64,000 bases of DNA from Rhizobium sp. CG5 (GCF_023701945.1 NZ_JABAEF010000017.1:62001-126000); one strand, 5' to 3'; positions 16,988 to 26,831 are shown, counted from the first letter of the stretch. Program-made: numbers and translations. Notes: generated from the sequence alone by a model not told the origin.

Positions 16988-17941
16988 ATGGCTTCTCCTG
17001 AAAATCTTCAATTTGGCGTCGACCTTGTGACCTTTTCTCACCCAGGTTTCTGGGGCGTGGACAGTGACGACGCGATCACGGATTATGCGAAATCCAATCC
17101 GCGGGCGTTCTGGGACAAGATACTCGACAGCGTCCAGGCATCGGGCGTGACCGGCGTCGAATTGACCTTCTCGCCATTCAACTGGCAAGACGCGATCGAG
17201 ACCTACGGATCGGTCCAAGCCTTCGCTGCCGAGCTTGCGGCCCGCGGCCTTCGGCTGGCCTCCGGCTTTTTTGCCGAGCTCGAAGCATCCGGAGATTTCA
17301 CCCTGGCCTCAGCACAGGCGGCCATCATCGACAAGGCCGAACGCTATGCGGACTTCATCAAGGCCTGCGGCGGCGACATCATGGTCATCGGCGCGCCGAT
17401 GCGCAAAACGCCCGGTGAACAGCCCATCCGCTTCCACGATTTCGACCGGGCAAAGACCATAGCCGATTTTCTCAATCGCCTCGGCGCGACCCTCCACACG
17501 AAAGGCGTGAAGCTCGCGCTCCACACCGAAGCGCACTCGATCTTTGCCGCCGCCCGGGACGTCGATCTGATGATGATGCTGACGGACCCGGCCTATGTCC
17601 ACATGTGCCCGGACACGGCCCACATCATTCTCGAGGGCTCGGACCCGATCCAGCTCGTCGATCGCCATCACGAGCGGATGGTCATCGCGCACTGGAAGGA
17701 TGCGATCGGCAGGATGCCGGCCGACACTCCGATCGGCGCGGACATTCACGAGCGCCACCGTGCGTATTTCTGCCGCTTCGGTCTCGGCCGCGTCGATTGG
17801 CAGGCCTGGATCCGCCTGCTGCGCGATCGCCAGTTCTCCGGCTGGGCCATTCTGGAACTCGACGCGGCACCCGACCCCGTCGCCGACATAGCCGACGGCC
17901 TGACGCTGGTGCGCCAGGCGCTGACGCCGATCTATCGTTAA
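16988..17941 (+). CDS. Sugar phosphate isomerase/epimerase-like TIM-barrel protein
   Basis: A 317-residue xylose-isomerase-like TIM barrel (AP endonuclease 2 family). Candidate metal and substrate residues are visible at the ends of strands: TGVELTF, LALHTEAHS (Glu, His), CPDTAHI (Asp), IAHWKDA (His, Lys, Asp) and AILELD (Glu). No signal peptide, so it acts in the cytoplasm. First gene of the operon with the ABC importer and the GMC oxidoreductase. It likely isomerises or epimerises the imported sugar or its oxidised keto form. The substrate cannot be told from sequence. Confidence 0.82.
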   Translation: MASPENLQFGVDLVTFSHPGFWGVDSDDAITDYAKSNPRAFWDKILDSVQASGVTGVELTFSPFNWQDAIETYGSVQAFAAELAARGLRLASGFFAELEASGDFTLASAQAAIIDKAERYADFIKACGGDIMVIGAPMRKTPGEQPIRFHDFDRAKTIADFLNRLGATLHTKGVKLALHTEAHSIFAAARDVDLMMMLTDPAYVHMCPDTAHIILEGSDPIQLVDRHHERMVIAHWKDAIGRMPADTPIGADIHERHRAYFCRFGLGRVDWQAWIRLLRDRQFSGWAILELDAAPDPVADIADGLTLVRQALTPIYR

Positions 17942-17995
17942 TCATCCATGCAACCAAATGGCCCCGAAAAGAGGGTCTATTCAAGAGGTGGAACC

Positions 17996-19225
17996 ATGAA
18001 GAAAACAATGATCCTGCTTGCCGGCACCGTGTTGCTCGGCTCGATTGGCCTCGCGCAGGCAGCCGAAAAGTTGAAAGCGGAGGTCTTCACGTCCTGGACA
18101 TCGGGCGGGGAAGGTCGGGCGCTAGAGGCCATCAAGAAAGAGTTCGAAAAGCGCGGTGGCGTCTGGGAAAGCTCGACCATCGCCGGCTTTGAAAATGCCA
18201 ATGCCGCGTTCCAGAACCGGCTCGTCGCGGGCGACCCGCCGACCGCAAAACAGGTGGTCGTCGGCAAGGACCCGGCCGAGTTCATCGAGCAGGGTCTGAT
18301 GAACCCGATCGACGACGTTGGCGCGGCCGGAAAATGGAAAGACGTTCTTCCCAAGGCGCTTTACGATTACATGACCTATGACGGCAAAGTCTATCTGACC
18401 CCGACCGGCATTCATGGCGAGAGCTGGATGTTCTATTCCAAGGACGTCTTCAGCAAGGCAGGCATTGCCGAAGAGCCGAAGGACTGGGATGCCTTCTTTG
18501 CCGACATGGACAAGCTGAAAGCCGCGGGGCTGATCCCGATCGCCTGGGGTGGCCAGGCCTGGCAGGAGGCCAAGGTCTTCAACATGATCCTGCTTTCCCA
18601 GGTGGGCATGGATGGCTTCATGAAGATCTATGCCGACCAGGACAAGACGGTTCTCGCCTCCGATGGGATCAAGAAGACGCTCGAGATTTTCGGCAAAATG
18701 CGCGGCTATGTCGATGAGGGAGCGCCCGGCCGCAACTGGAACGACGCAACCGCCATGGTGATCACAGGCAAGGCTGGCGTGCAGTTCATGGGCGATTGGG
18801 CCAAAGGCGAATTCACGGCGGCGGGCAAGGTGGCCGGCAAGGACTTTGGCTGCGCGATCTCGCCGGCCTCGCCTGGCCTGATCTATATCGCCGACGCCTT
18901 CGGCTATCTCAAGACGAATGATCCGAACCAGGACGCCGCACAAAAGCTGCTGGCCGAAGTGGTGATGGGCCCGGCCGTCCAGGTCGAATTCTCGCTGAAC
19001 AAGGGATCGATTCCGACGCGGACCGATATCGACAAGTCGAAGTTCGACATCTGCACACAAAAGGGCATGACCTACCTCTCCGAAGGCAAGATCGTTCCCG
19101 AGCAGGCGATCACCATCACGCCGCAGCAGGTCGGCACGCTGACCGACTTCATCGATGAGTTCTGGGCCAATCCGTCGGCCGATATCGATGCATCCGCAGC
19201 GCAGTTCGCCGCCGCATTCGAATAA
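17996..19225 (+). CDS. Carbohydrate ABC transporter, periplasmic binding protein
   Basis: A 409-residue extracellular solute-binding protein (family 1, MalE/UgpB-like). The start at 17996 is chosen over the in-frame ATG at 17948 because it follows a GAGGTGG ribosome site and begins a clean signal peptide (MKKTMILLAGTVLLGS, cleavage after AQA near residue 22). The mature part has the family's sugar-binding features such as FTSWTSGGEGRA, the middle GIHGESWMFYSKDVF and the C-terminal FIDEFWANP. It delivers an oligo- or monosaccharide to the permeases downstream. Confidence 0.92.
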   Translation: MKKTMILLAGTVLLGSIGLAQAAEKLKAEVFTSWTSGGEGRALEAIKKEFEKRGGVWESSTIAGFENANAAFQNRLVAGDPPTAKQVVVGKDPAEFIEQGLMNPIDDVGAAGKWKDVLPKALYDYMTYDGKVYLTPTGIHGESWMFYSKDVFSKAGIAEEPKDWDAFFADMDKLKAAGLIPIAWGGQAWQEAKVFNMILLSQVGMDGFMKIYADQDKTVLASDGIKKTLEIFGKMRGYVDEGAPGRNWNDATAMVITGKAGVQFMGDWAKGEFTAAGKVAGKDFGCAISPASPGLIYIADAFGYLKTNDPNQDAAQKLLAEVVMGPAVQVEFSLNKGSIPTRTDIDKSKFDICTQKGMTYLSEGKIVPEQAITITPQQVGTLTDFIDEFWANPSADIDASAAQFAAAFE

Positions 19226-19297
19226 TCCCGAATGGCCGATCCGCGCGTGTCCTTGCCACGCGCGGATGGACGCAAGTCACTTCGAAAAGGCGACCTG

Positions 19298-20188
19298 ATG
19301 AAACGGAAGCACACCCGCTCCAAGGCGGCGCGCATTGCACTCGTCCCGACATGGGCCGCGGTGATTGTCGTCTATATCGGAACCATGGTCTGGTCGGTGA
19401 CGCTGTCTTTCACCAATTCCCGGCTGTTCCCGTCCTCGACCTTTGTCGGGTTCGAGCAATATTCAAAGCTGCTCCACTCCGCGAAGTGGCTGATCTCCTT
19501 CGAGAACCTGATTATCTTCGGGGTGCTCTACGTCGTCGGCTGTCTCGCTCTCGGCTTCCTGCTTGCCGCGGCGCTTGATCGCAAGGTCCGCTTCGAAAGC
19601 GCCTTTCGGACGATTTTTCTCTACCCCTATGCCATGTCCTTCGTGGTCACCGGCCTGATCTGGCAATGGATGATGAACCCGACGCTCGGAATTCAGGCGA
19701 GTGTGCGTGCGTTCGGATGGCAGAGCTTCACCTTCGACTGGATCATCAATCGCGACCTGGCGATCTATGCCGTGGTGATCGCCGCCCTCTGGCAGGGCGC
19801 GGGCCTGGTGATGATCCTGGTGCTCGCGGGCATGCGCGGCATCGATGGCGAGCAATGGCGCGCGGCGCGGATCGATGGCATTCCCGTCTGGCGCATCTAC
19901 GTCTCGATCATCCTGCCGCAGCTGACGCCGGCTTTCGCGGCCGCCGGCACCTTGCTCTCCATGGGCGTGATCAAGACCTACGACATCGTCGTTGCGCTCA
20001 CCAATGGCGGCCCCGGATCGGCGACCGAAGTGCCGGCAAAATTTATCATGGACAATCTTTTCCAAAGACAGAATCTCGGCCTGGCGACGGCGGCCGCAAC
20101 TGTGCTGTTGCTGACGGTGCTGATCATCGTCGCGCCAATCCGCTACGCCCAGCATATCCGCGCTCGCCGTCTGGCAGGTGCGCTATGA
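19298..20188 (+). CDS. Carbohydrate ABC transporter permease (MalF-like)
   Basis: A 296-residue inner-membrane permease with six membrane segments and the EAA loop near residue 195 (EQWRAARIDGIPVWRIYVSIILPQL) that docks with the ATPase. The ATG at 19298 is preferred to the earlier ATG at 19232, since the extra 22 residues are polar and precede the conserved N-terminus. Its stop overlaps the next permease start (ATGA). It pairs with the MalG-like permease to form the channel. Confidence 0.92.
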   Translation: MKRKHTRSKAARIALVPTWAAVIVVYIGTMVWSVTLSFTNSRLFPSSTFVGFEQYSKLLHSAKWLISFENLIIFGVLYVVGCLALGFLLAAALDRKVRFESAFRTIFLYPYAMSFVVTGLIWQWMMNPTLGIQASVRAFGWQSFTFDWIINRDLAIYAVVIAALWQGAGLVMILVLAGMRGIDGEQWRAARIDGIPVWRIYVSIILPQLTPAFAAAGTLLSMGVIKTYDIVVALTNGGPGSATEVPAKFIMDNLFQRQNLGLATAAATVLLLTVLIIVAPIRYAQHIRARRLAGAL

Positions 20189-21063
20189 CCCATCCCCGCG
20201 GCCCGCGGCCGACCAAAATCACCGCAGCGCGCATCGGCCTCTATGCGTTCCTTCTGTCGGCGGCCCTGTTTTTCGCCGTCCCGCTCTATGTGATGGTCGT
20301 CACGTCGCTGAAGACCATGGACGAGATCAGGCTTGGACAGATCTTCGCGCTGCCGCTCCACATCGACTTCACCGCATGGAAGACCGCCTGGGCAGGCGCC
20401 TGCGCCGGAAGTGATTGTGGCGGGGTTCGCATGGGCTTCTGGAATTCGGTTAAGATCACCGTCCCAGCCGTTGCCATCTCCGTCTTCATTGGCGCCATCA
20501 ACGGCTATGCCCTGTCGTTCTGGCGCCCCGCGGCTGGTCGACTGATGTTCGGATTGCTCATGGCCGGCGCGCTGGTGCCCTATCAGATCTTTCTCTATCC
20601 GCTGGTCCGCGCCATGGCGATCATGGGCTTTTATAACACGCTTGGCGGCATCGTTCTCGTCCACGTCCTGTTCGGCCTGCCACTTGTGACGCTTCTCTTC
20701 CGCAACTACTTCGTGACGATCCCCGAGGAACTGTTCAAGGCGGCGCGTGTCGATGGCGCCGGTTTCTGGCGAATATTCATCGAGATCATGCTGCCCATGG
20801 CGCTGCCGATGATCGTCGTCGCCTCGATGTTCCAGTTTACCGGCATCTGGAACGATTTCCTGCTCGGCGTGGTATTCGCAGGGCGCGACAACCTCCCGAT
20901 GACGGTTCAGCTCAACAACATCGTCAACACGACGATGGGTGAGCGCAACTACAACGTCAACATGGCGGCCACTATCCTCACCGCCCTCATCCCACTCGCC
21001 ATCTATTTCCTGTCCGGACGCTGGTTTGTCCGCGGGATCGCGGCCGGCGCCGTCAAAGGGTAA
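20185..21063 (+). CDS. Carbohydrate ABC transporter permease (MalG-like)
   Basis: A 292-residue permease with six membrane segments and the EAA motif EELFKAARVDGAGFWRIFIEIMLPMALP. It starts at the ATG overlapping the stop of the first permease; a longer frame reaching back to 19666 is an artefact. An unusual short Cys-containing insert (GACAGSDCGG) follows the first periplasmic segment. It forms a heterodimer with the upstream permease. Confidence 0.92.
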   Translation: MTHPRGPRPTKITAARIGLYAFLLSAALFFAVPLYVMVVTSLKTMDEIRLGQIFALPLHIDFTAWKTAWAGACAGSDCGGVRMGFWNSVKITVPAVAISVFIGAINGYALSFWRPAAGRLMFGLLMAGALVPYQIFLYPLVRAMAIMGFYNTLGGIVLVHVLFGLPLVTLLFRNYFVTIPEELFKAARVDGAGFWRIFIEIMLPMALPMIVVASMFQFTGIWNDFLLGVVFAGRDNLPMTVQLNNIVNTTMGERNYNVNMAATILTALIPLAIYFLSGRWFVRGIAAGAVKG

Positions 21064-21068
21064 GTCGA

Positions 21069-22148
21069 ATGCAATCTGCCGTTTCCATCAAGGATCTGAA
21101 GATCACCTATGGCGATCATACGGTGATCGAAAAGCTGTCGCTCGATATCGCGCCCAAGGAATTCCTGGTGCTCCTCGGCCCGTCAGGCTGTGGCAAGTCG
21201 ACCTTGCTGAACGCCATTGCCGGGCTGGCTGACATCACAGATGGCGAGATATGGATCTCGGGTGAGAACATGACCTGGGAGGAGCCGAAGGATCGCGGCA
21301 TCGGCATGGTGTTCCAGTCCTATGCGCTCTACCCCCGCATGACGGTGCGCAGGAACCTGTCCTTCGGATTGCGCGTCGCCGGCCTGCCGAGAGCCGAGAT
21401 CGACAGCCGTGTCGGGCGTGCCGCATCCCTGCTCCACCTCGACAATTTGCTGGACCGTCGTCCCGCCGAACTGTCCGGGGGGCAGCGCCAACGTGTCGCA
21501 ATCGGCCGCGCGCTTGTGCGCGAGGTCGATGTCTTCCTGTTCGACGAGCCGCTGTCGAACCTCGACGCCAAGCTGCGCAACGAGTTGCGCGTCGAGATCA
21601 AAAAGCTGCACCAGCAGCTCGGCAACACGATGATCTACGTGACCCACGATCAGATCGAAGCGCTGACGCTGGCCGATCGCATCGCCATCATGAGGGACGG
21701 CGTCATCCAGCAACTGGATACGCCGGCGGAAATCTACCATTGCCCGGCAAACCTCTTCGTCGCCGGCTTTATCGGCGCACCATCGATGAACTTCTTCGAA
21801 GGCAAAATCGAGAAGGGCGACGGCGCGCTGCTGTTCAGAGCAGCGGATCTCGTGGTCGACCTTTCAGCCTATGCCTTCAAAAGCGAGCCGCAGCCCGGGC
21901 CCGCGACCTTCGGGATTCGCCCCGAGCATCTCGCCATCGCGCCGAAGCCAGATTGGCCGCGCATCACCCCCACCGTTTCGGTGATCGAGCCCATGGGTTC
22001 GGAAACCATTGCCTGGCTCAACTGGGAAATGACGAACCTTTCACTGAGGGTCATGGGCGATCTCGATCTGCTGCCGAACAATCCGGTCACCGTCGGTCTT
22101 TATGTATCAAAGGCATCGCTGTTTGGCGCCGACGGCGATCGCCTTTGA
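21069..22148 (+). CDS. Carbohydrate ABC transporter ATP-binding protein (MalK/UgpC-like)
   Basis: A 359-residue ATPase with Walker A GPSGCGKST (about residue 38), signature LSGGQRQRVAIGRAL, Walker B VFLFDEPLSNLD and the switch His in YVTHDQIEAL. The C-terminal TOBE-type regulatory domain (about 240-355) marks the sugar-importer subfamily. It completes a self-sufficient importer with the three genes upstream, and follows the permease by five bases. Confidence 0.94.
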   Translation: MQSAVSIKDLKITYGDHTVIEKLSLDIAPKEFLVLLGPSGCGKSTLLNAIAGLADITDGEIWISGENMTWEEPKDRGIGMVFQSYALYPRMTVRRNLSFGLRVAGLPRAEIDSRVGRAASLLHLDNLLDRRPAELSGGQRQRVAIGRALVREVDVFLFDEPLSNLDAKLRNELRVEIKKLHQQLGNTMIYVTHDQIEALTLADRIAIMRDGVIQQLDTPAEIYHCPANLFVAGFIGAPSMNFFEGKIEKGDGALLFRAADLVVDLSAYAFKSEPQPGPATFGIRPEHLAIAPKPDWPRITPTVSVIEPMGSETIAWLNWEMTNLSLRVMGDLDLLPNNPVTVGLYVSKASLFGADGDRL

Positions 22149-22220
22149 CACACACTCTCACTGCGGCCGGAATCGGCGCCGCGAACCGATATATGGATGA
22201 AGTCAGGATACGGAAATTAT

Positions 22221-23927
22221 ATGTCTGAGAAAGTGTATGACGCGCTGGTGATCGGCTCGGGCGCGGCAGGCTCATTTGCCGCCAAGGAATTGACTGCCAA
22301 CGGCCTTACCGTCCTACTGCTCGAGGCCGGAGCGGAAATTGGCAAAAAGGACTTCGATCCGTCCCGCAAGAAGCCGCCCACCAGCGCGATCAATATATGG
22401 GAGCGCGCACGCGCGACGCTGAAGGGACAGCCGATCCAGGCCCGGGCCGCATTCTTCAGCGAGCGTTTTAGCCGCTTCTTCGTCAACGATCGCAAGAACC
22501 CCTATACCACGCCGCGCAGCGCGCCGTACCTCTGGATCAGGGGCCGTCAGGCCGGCGGTCGCCTGCACAGCTTCGGACGCGTGCTGATGCGCTGGAGCGA
22601 TGACGATTTCAAGATCCAGAGCCGCACCGGAAGAGGCGCCGATTGGCCTGTTTCCTACGACGAGCTGGCGCCCTTCTATGCCGAGGCCGAGAGCTACCTC
22701 AATCTCTATGGCAACGAGGACCACGTCTCGTCGCTGCCCGATGGAGTCTATTCGCATCCGGCGAAGCTGACGCCCGCCGAACAGCTGTTCAAGAAGACCG
22801 TCGAGACCGGATCGCCCGAGCGGCATGTCGTCTCCTGGCGTTATATCGCGCCGGATGCGGAGCGGGTGCCACGCCCGCTTCGCGAGGCGCTGGCAAGCGG
22901 CAAGCTGACGATCACCTACGATGCCGTCGTGCGCCGTATCCTCACCGATAACAACACCGGGCACGCCACCGGCGCGGAATTCGTCGACCGCATCTCGGGA
23001 GCGATCAGGACCGTCAGCGCTGCAAACGTCGTGCTGTGCGCGTCACCGATCGAGAGCGTGCGGCTGTTGCTCAACTCCGCATCGCCCGCTCATCCGAACG
23101 GGCTGGCCAACAGCTCGGGCACGCTTGGCCGTTACTTCATGGACCAGCTGCCCTGCCTCGCATTCGGCAGGTTCGCGCCGGCGCCCGGCTGGTCGCACGA
23201 CGATTCAGCGCCACAGGATCCATTCTACAACCCATCGGGCGGCATCTTCATCCCCCGCTTCGACAATGTGGAGGGAAAAGCGCCGCGAGGCGACTTTGCC
23301 TTCCAGGGCAGCGTCGGACGCGCGCCCGTCGCCGATACGGCACCATCGAGCCTCGCATTCTTCGGTTTTGGCCTCATGCTCCCCTACGCGGACAACCGCA
23401 TCACGCTTGATCCGCATAAGAAAGACGCCTGGGGCATATCGGTGCCGCACATCCGATGCGTCATGGACGAGGCGGAACAAGAACTGCTCAAGAAGCAGGA
23501 GGAGACGCTGATTGACATGGTGAGGACCGCCGGCGGTGAACTGGAATTCATCGGCTCGCCGCGCGGCTTCACGGAAATGGGACGCGGCGCCTTTCCCGAG
23601 GCGGATGCCTTCAGCCGGTTTCTGTTCCGCAAGTGGTTTCGCAAGACCATGTGCATGGGCGCGGCGATCCACGAAAGCGGCGGGGCGCGCATGGGTGCGT
23701 CGAAGGATACATCCGTCCTCGACAGCTGGAACCGGACCTGGGACGTGCCGAACCTGCTGGTGACCGACGCCAGCGCATTCCCCGGCGGCGGGATCTCCGG
23801 CACCACATTGACGGTCATGGCGCTGACACTGCGTGCGTGCCGCAACCTGGCGCAAAAATATTGTCATACGGCGCACAAGCCGCCGGCGAGCGCTTTGACA
23901 GCCAGGCATTCCGCACCTCCGGCCTAA
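22221..23927 (+). CDS. GMC-family FAD oxidoreductase
   Basis: A 568-residue flavoprotein. The N-terminal dinucleotide fold reads ALVIGSGAAGSFAAKEL. The C-terminal GMC_oxred_C part has the His/Asn active-site region AAIHESGGARMG and the TDASAFPGGGISGTT segment typical of the gluconate 2-dehydrogenase/glucoside 3-dehydrogenase branch. There is no signal peptide, and the small and cytochrome subunits of the known three-subunit enzymes are absent nearby. It probably oxidises the imported sugar to a keto-sugar, which the TIM-barrel protein would then act on (inference). The ATG at 22221 starts the conserved region; an upstream ATG at 22197 has a poor context. The operon may have lost downstream genes at the junction near 24007. 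Confidence 0.87.
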   Translation: MSEKVYDALVIGSGAAGSFAAKELTANGLTVLLLEAGAEIGKKDFDPSRKKPPTSAINIWERARATLKGQPIQARAAFFSERFSRFFVNDRKNPYTTPRSAPYLWIRGRQAGGRLHSFGRVLMRWSDDDFKIQSRTGRGADWPVSYDELAPFYAEAESYLNLYGNEDHVSSLPDGVYSHPAKLTPAEQLFKKTVETGSPERHVVSWRYIAPDAERVPRPLREALASGKLTITYDAVVRRILTDNNTGHATGAEFVDRISGAIRTVSAANVVLCASPIESVRLLLNSASPAHPNGLANSSGTLGRYFMDQLPCLAFGRFAPAPGWSHDDSAPQDPFYNPSGGIFIPRFDNVEGKAPRGDFAFQGSVGRAPVADTAPSSLAFFGFGLMLPYADNRITLDPHKKDAWGISVPHIRCVMDEAEQELLKKQEETLIDMVRTAGGELEFIGSPRGFTEMGRGAFPEADAFSRFLFRKWFRKTMCMGAAIHESGGARMGASKDTSVLDSWNRTWDVPNLLVTDASAFPGGGISGTTLTVMALTLRACRNLAQKYCHTAHKPPASALTARHSAPPA

Positions 23928-24007
23928 CCTTATGTTTCGGCCAGTAAGTGCGATCTCTCGACAAAACTTTGAAAATCCTCTCGAAAACGCCGCTTTCACA
24001 CCACCGG

Positions 24008-24666
24008 CGCTGCTGGATCGTGTCCATCTGGCTATCCTGGAAGCCGTTGCGGCGCACGCGCCCGGAGTTGAACATGCTGAGCGTCGCCACGGCCTTGAAG
24101 CGCTTGTCCGTCTTGGCGGCCGACAGCGAGTACCCACCGCCGCCGCAAATGCCGAACAGGCCAAGACGGGCTGTATCGACACCGGGGAAGCCGCTTATAA
24201 AATCAGCCATGCCGTGGATATCTTCGACACGGTACTGCGGTTTGTCGATGCTGCGCGGCTCGCCGCCGCTTCCGCCCTGATAGGCGGCGTCGGCGGTGAT
24301 GGTGATGAAGCCCTGCTCCGCGAGGCGTTGGGCATAGAGACCCGTCGTCTGCTCTTTCACGCCGCCATTCGGGTGCGCCAGCACGAGGGCTGGATACGTC
24401 TTCGACGGATCGTATCCGGCCGGGGTATAGACATTGGCGACGATATCGAGACCGTTCAGCTTATATTTCACTAGATAGATGTTCACTTTGCCCGGCTCGT
24501 TCGCGGTGATCGCACCGTCATAGACGAGCGTGAACGGATTCTGCTTGTAGTCGGCGGCGACGGTTCTGGTCGTCATTGCTGACACGCCAAGCAGTGCACC
24601 GGAGACGACGAGCGCGGAGGCTCCGAGGAACTCGCGGCGTCTTGTGTTGATGATCTCGTTAGCCAT
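24008..24666 (-). pseudogene. Alpha/beta hydrolase, 3' end lost at a junction
   Basis: The N-terminal ~220 residues belong to a Tat- or Sec-exported alpha/beta hydrolase: RRREFLGASALVVSG signal, the LVLAHPNGG oxyanion loop, DAAYQGGSGG and the nucleophile elbow GICGGGGYS (Cys or Ser position occupied by Cys). After TIQQR at about 24008 the homology to the family stops, and the frame runs on for 63 unrelated residues into the antisense of the GMC gene. The missing ~140 residues would carry the catalytic Asp and His, so the enzyme is dead. The break marks a rearrangement point between this block and the sugar operon. Confidence 0.75.
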
Positions 24667-24730
24667 TGTCTGGCTCCTTTTAAGTTCGGGGAAAGCGCGC
24701 AGCGGCTATTGCTCAAAGCGCGGCCATTGA

Positions 24731-25816
24731 TCAGTCGAGCTTCTTGTCGGTGAGGAATTTGGATACGACGTCCGCGATCTCGACATTGTTCAGGTCCGAC
24801 ATCAGGAAGTGGGTGCCACCCTTGATGCCGATCTCCGGCAGGTGAACGAGCGTCGCGTCGCCGCCATGCTTGTTGACGGTGTCGACCCAGAGCTTCGCCA
24901 TGGCGAGACGAACCCGCCAGTTGTCCTGGCCACGCTCTACCGTCGGTTCAACGGGGAAATTGTCGCCGTAGTAGATGACGATCGGCAGCTTGGTCAGTTT
25001 CTCGAAATTGGCGACGGGAACCGCTTCACCCTTGAGCGTGCCGGCAGCGCTCGCCATGTCGGCTGGCACTTCGCCTTCCGGAAAGATGAAGCCGCTACCG
25101 GGCTCAAACGCCACGATGCCCTTGACGTTCGGGTTCTTGATCGCCGTCAGCCAGCCGGGTCCACCTGCTTGCGAATGGGTGAACAGGATGCCCGGTCCAG
25201 TCTTCTCGAACAGGGCCGACATCGCGTCCGAGATCACGTTTGTATCGAAGGGCCCAGTGTTCGGTGTCACTGAGCGGAAGAACTGGTCAAGGGCTGCTGG
25301 GCTACGATCGACCTGGACGTTCTCGAAGTAGTCGGGCCATTTCCCGAGGCGGAACTGGTCGAAGAACAGCTGATCATAGGGCGTCGGCTCGATCGTCGTC
25401 GCCACCGTGCTCTTGCCAGCTCAACCACGACGCGGCTGGTCAACGATGTAGGTGGAGAAACCCTTGCGCAGGAAAATGGTCTGGAAACCTTCACGGCCAT
25501 CCGGTGTGGTCTCCCAACTACGGCCGGACTGATATGCTCCGTGCAGCATGATGATCGGCAGAGGCTTGGGGTCCTGCGGAACCTGGTAGAAGACGTACGC
25601 GTGGTCGCCGTGAAGCGACTGTCCCTCAGGAGTCGGGGCATTGTTGTTGTAGGTGCCAGCGGTCTGCGAGACGGTACCGCCCACCGCAAAGCTGCCCTGA
25701 TCCTGGATAACGAGCGGTTCAGGCTTGGAAGAGGATTGGGCAAACGCCACGCTGGTGAGCGCGAGGGCGCTTGAGAAAGCGAGGACGGATAGGGTTTTAG
25801 CGAGTGTGCGGGGCAT
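24731..25816 (-). pseudogene. Alpha/beta hydrolase interrupted by one in-frame stop
   Basis: A secreted hydrolase with signal peptide (LAFSSALALTSVAFA), the loop IIMLHGAYQSGRSWE, the nucleophile elbow FTHSQAGGPG (Ser) and the C-terminal His region GGTHFLMSD. Both halves lie in the same frame, separated only by a TGA at 25421-25423 in the stretch QPRRG-stop-AGKSTVATT. Family members have an Arg here, so a single CGA-to-TGA change explains it. Without readthrough only the first 131 residues would be made. Full length would be about 361 residues. Confidence 0.85.
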
Positions 25817-25937
25817 ATCGATCTCACAATCATTAAGTTGCGAGCAGGGTACGCGGGCATCACTCAGATGATTAGCTGCCCATTTCCGATTGAAGCCATT
25901 AGCCTTTCTTATTAATCACAAACGGTTGATTAGCGGG

Positions 25938-26831
25938 TTATCCGCGATAGCGGAGGGCTTCGACGACCAAGGCAAACGCAGGGGAGGTGTGCCTGCGGTT
26001 CGGGTAGTAGAGATGATATCCTGGGAATGGCGCGCACCAGTCTTCCAGCACCCGCACTACCTCGCCACTGGCAATCAACTCCGCGACCTGATCCTCAGGC
26101 ATGTAGGCCAGGCCAAGTCCTCTTCTCACAGCGTCGAGGCGCATCGCGATGTTGTTGAACACCAGTTGCCCTTCCACCCTCACCTTGAGCTCGTGTCCGT
26201 CCTTCTCGAACTCCCACGAGAGGATGTTGCCGTGAGTGGGCATCCTGATCTGAATACAGTTGTGTCCCGTCAGGTCCTGTGGGACTTCGGGCCACGGGTT
26301 CTGCCGGAAATAGGAGGGTGCGCCCACGACAGCCATGCGCATTTCCGGGCCGATCCGAATAGCGATCATGTCCTTGGCCAGTTGCTCGCCAAGCCGCACA
26401 CCTGCGTCATAGCGCTCGGCGACGATGTCCGTAAGACCGTAGTCGACAGTGATCTCGACGTTGACATCAGGATTGTCTGGCAGGATCTTTTCGAGCGCGG
26501 GTGCGAGGACCGAAATTGCCGCATGCTCGCCGGAAGTAATACGAACGGTTCCGGCAGGCGTGTCACGCATTTCGGCGAGCGCTGCCAATTCCGTCTGGAT
26601 TTCCTCAAACCTCGGACCCGCTATTCTGAGCAAGCGTTCGCCCGCTGCTGTGGGAGACACGCGGCGTGTCGTTCTCGTCAGCAGCCGAAGCCCCAGTCTC
26701 TCTTCAAGCCCGCGAACGGTCTGACTGAGTGCCGACTGCGACACGCCCAGTTTGACCGCCGCTTTCGTGAAGCTTTCTTCGCGCGCCACCATCACGAAGG
26801 CGACCAGATCGTTGAAGTTCTCCTGCGGCAT
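25938..26831 (-). CDS. LysR-family transcriptional regulator
   Basis: A 297-residue regulator with an N-terminal wHTH (AAVKLGVSQSALSQTVRGLEERLGLRLLTRTTRRVS) and an effector domain of the AaeR/DsdC-like type ending in FALVVEALRY. Divergent, across 132 bases, from the MFS transporter and aldo/keto reductase genes, which it presumably controls. Intact, unlike several of its target-side neighbours. Confidence 0.9.
   Translation of the reverse strand: MPQENFNDLVAFVMVAREESFTKAAVKLGVSQSALSQTVRGLEERLGLRLLTRTTRRVSPTAAGERLLRIAGPRFEEIQTELAALAEMRDTPAGTVRITSGEHAAISVLAPALEKILPDNPDVNVEITVDYGLTDIVAERYDAGVRLGEQLAKDMIAIRIGPEMRMAVVGAPSYFRQNPWPEVPQDLTGHNCIQIRMPTHGNILSWEFEKDGHELKVRVEGQLVFNNIAMRLDAVRRGLGLAYMPEDQVAELIASGEVVRVLEDWCAPFPGYHLYYPNRRHTSPAFALVVEALRYRG

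Noticed and set aside
25421-25423. The in-frame TGA as a selenocysteine codon
   Set aside because: The position is Arg in the expected hydrolase sequence, far from the catalytic residues, and no SECIS-like structure is apparent. A nonsense mutation is simpler.
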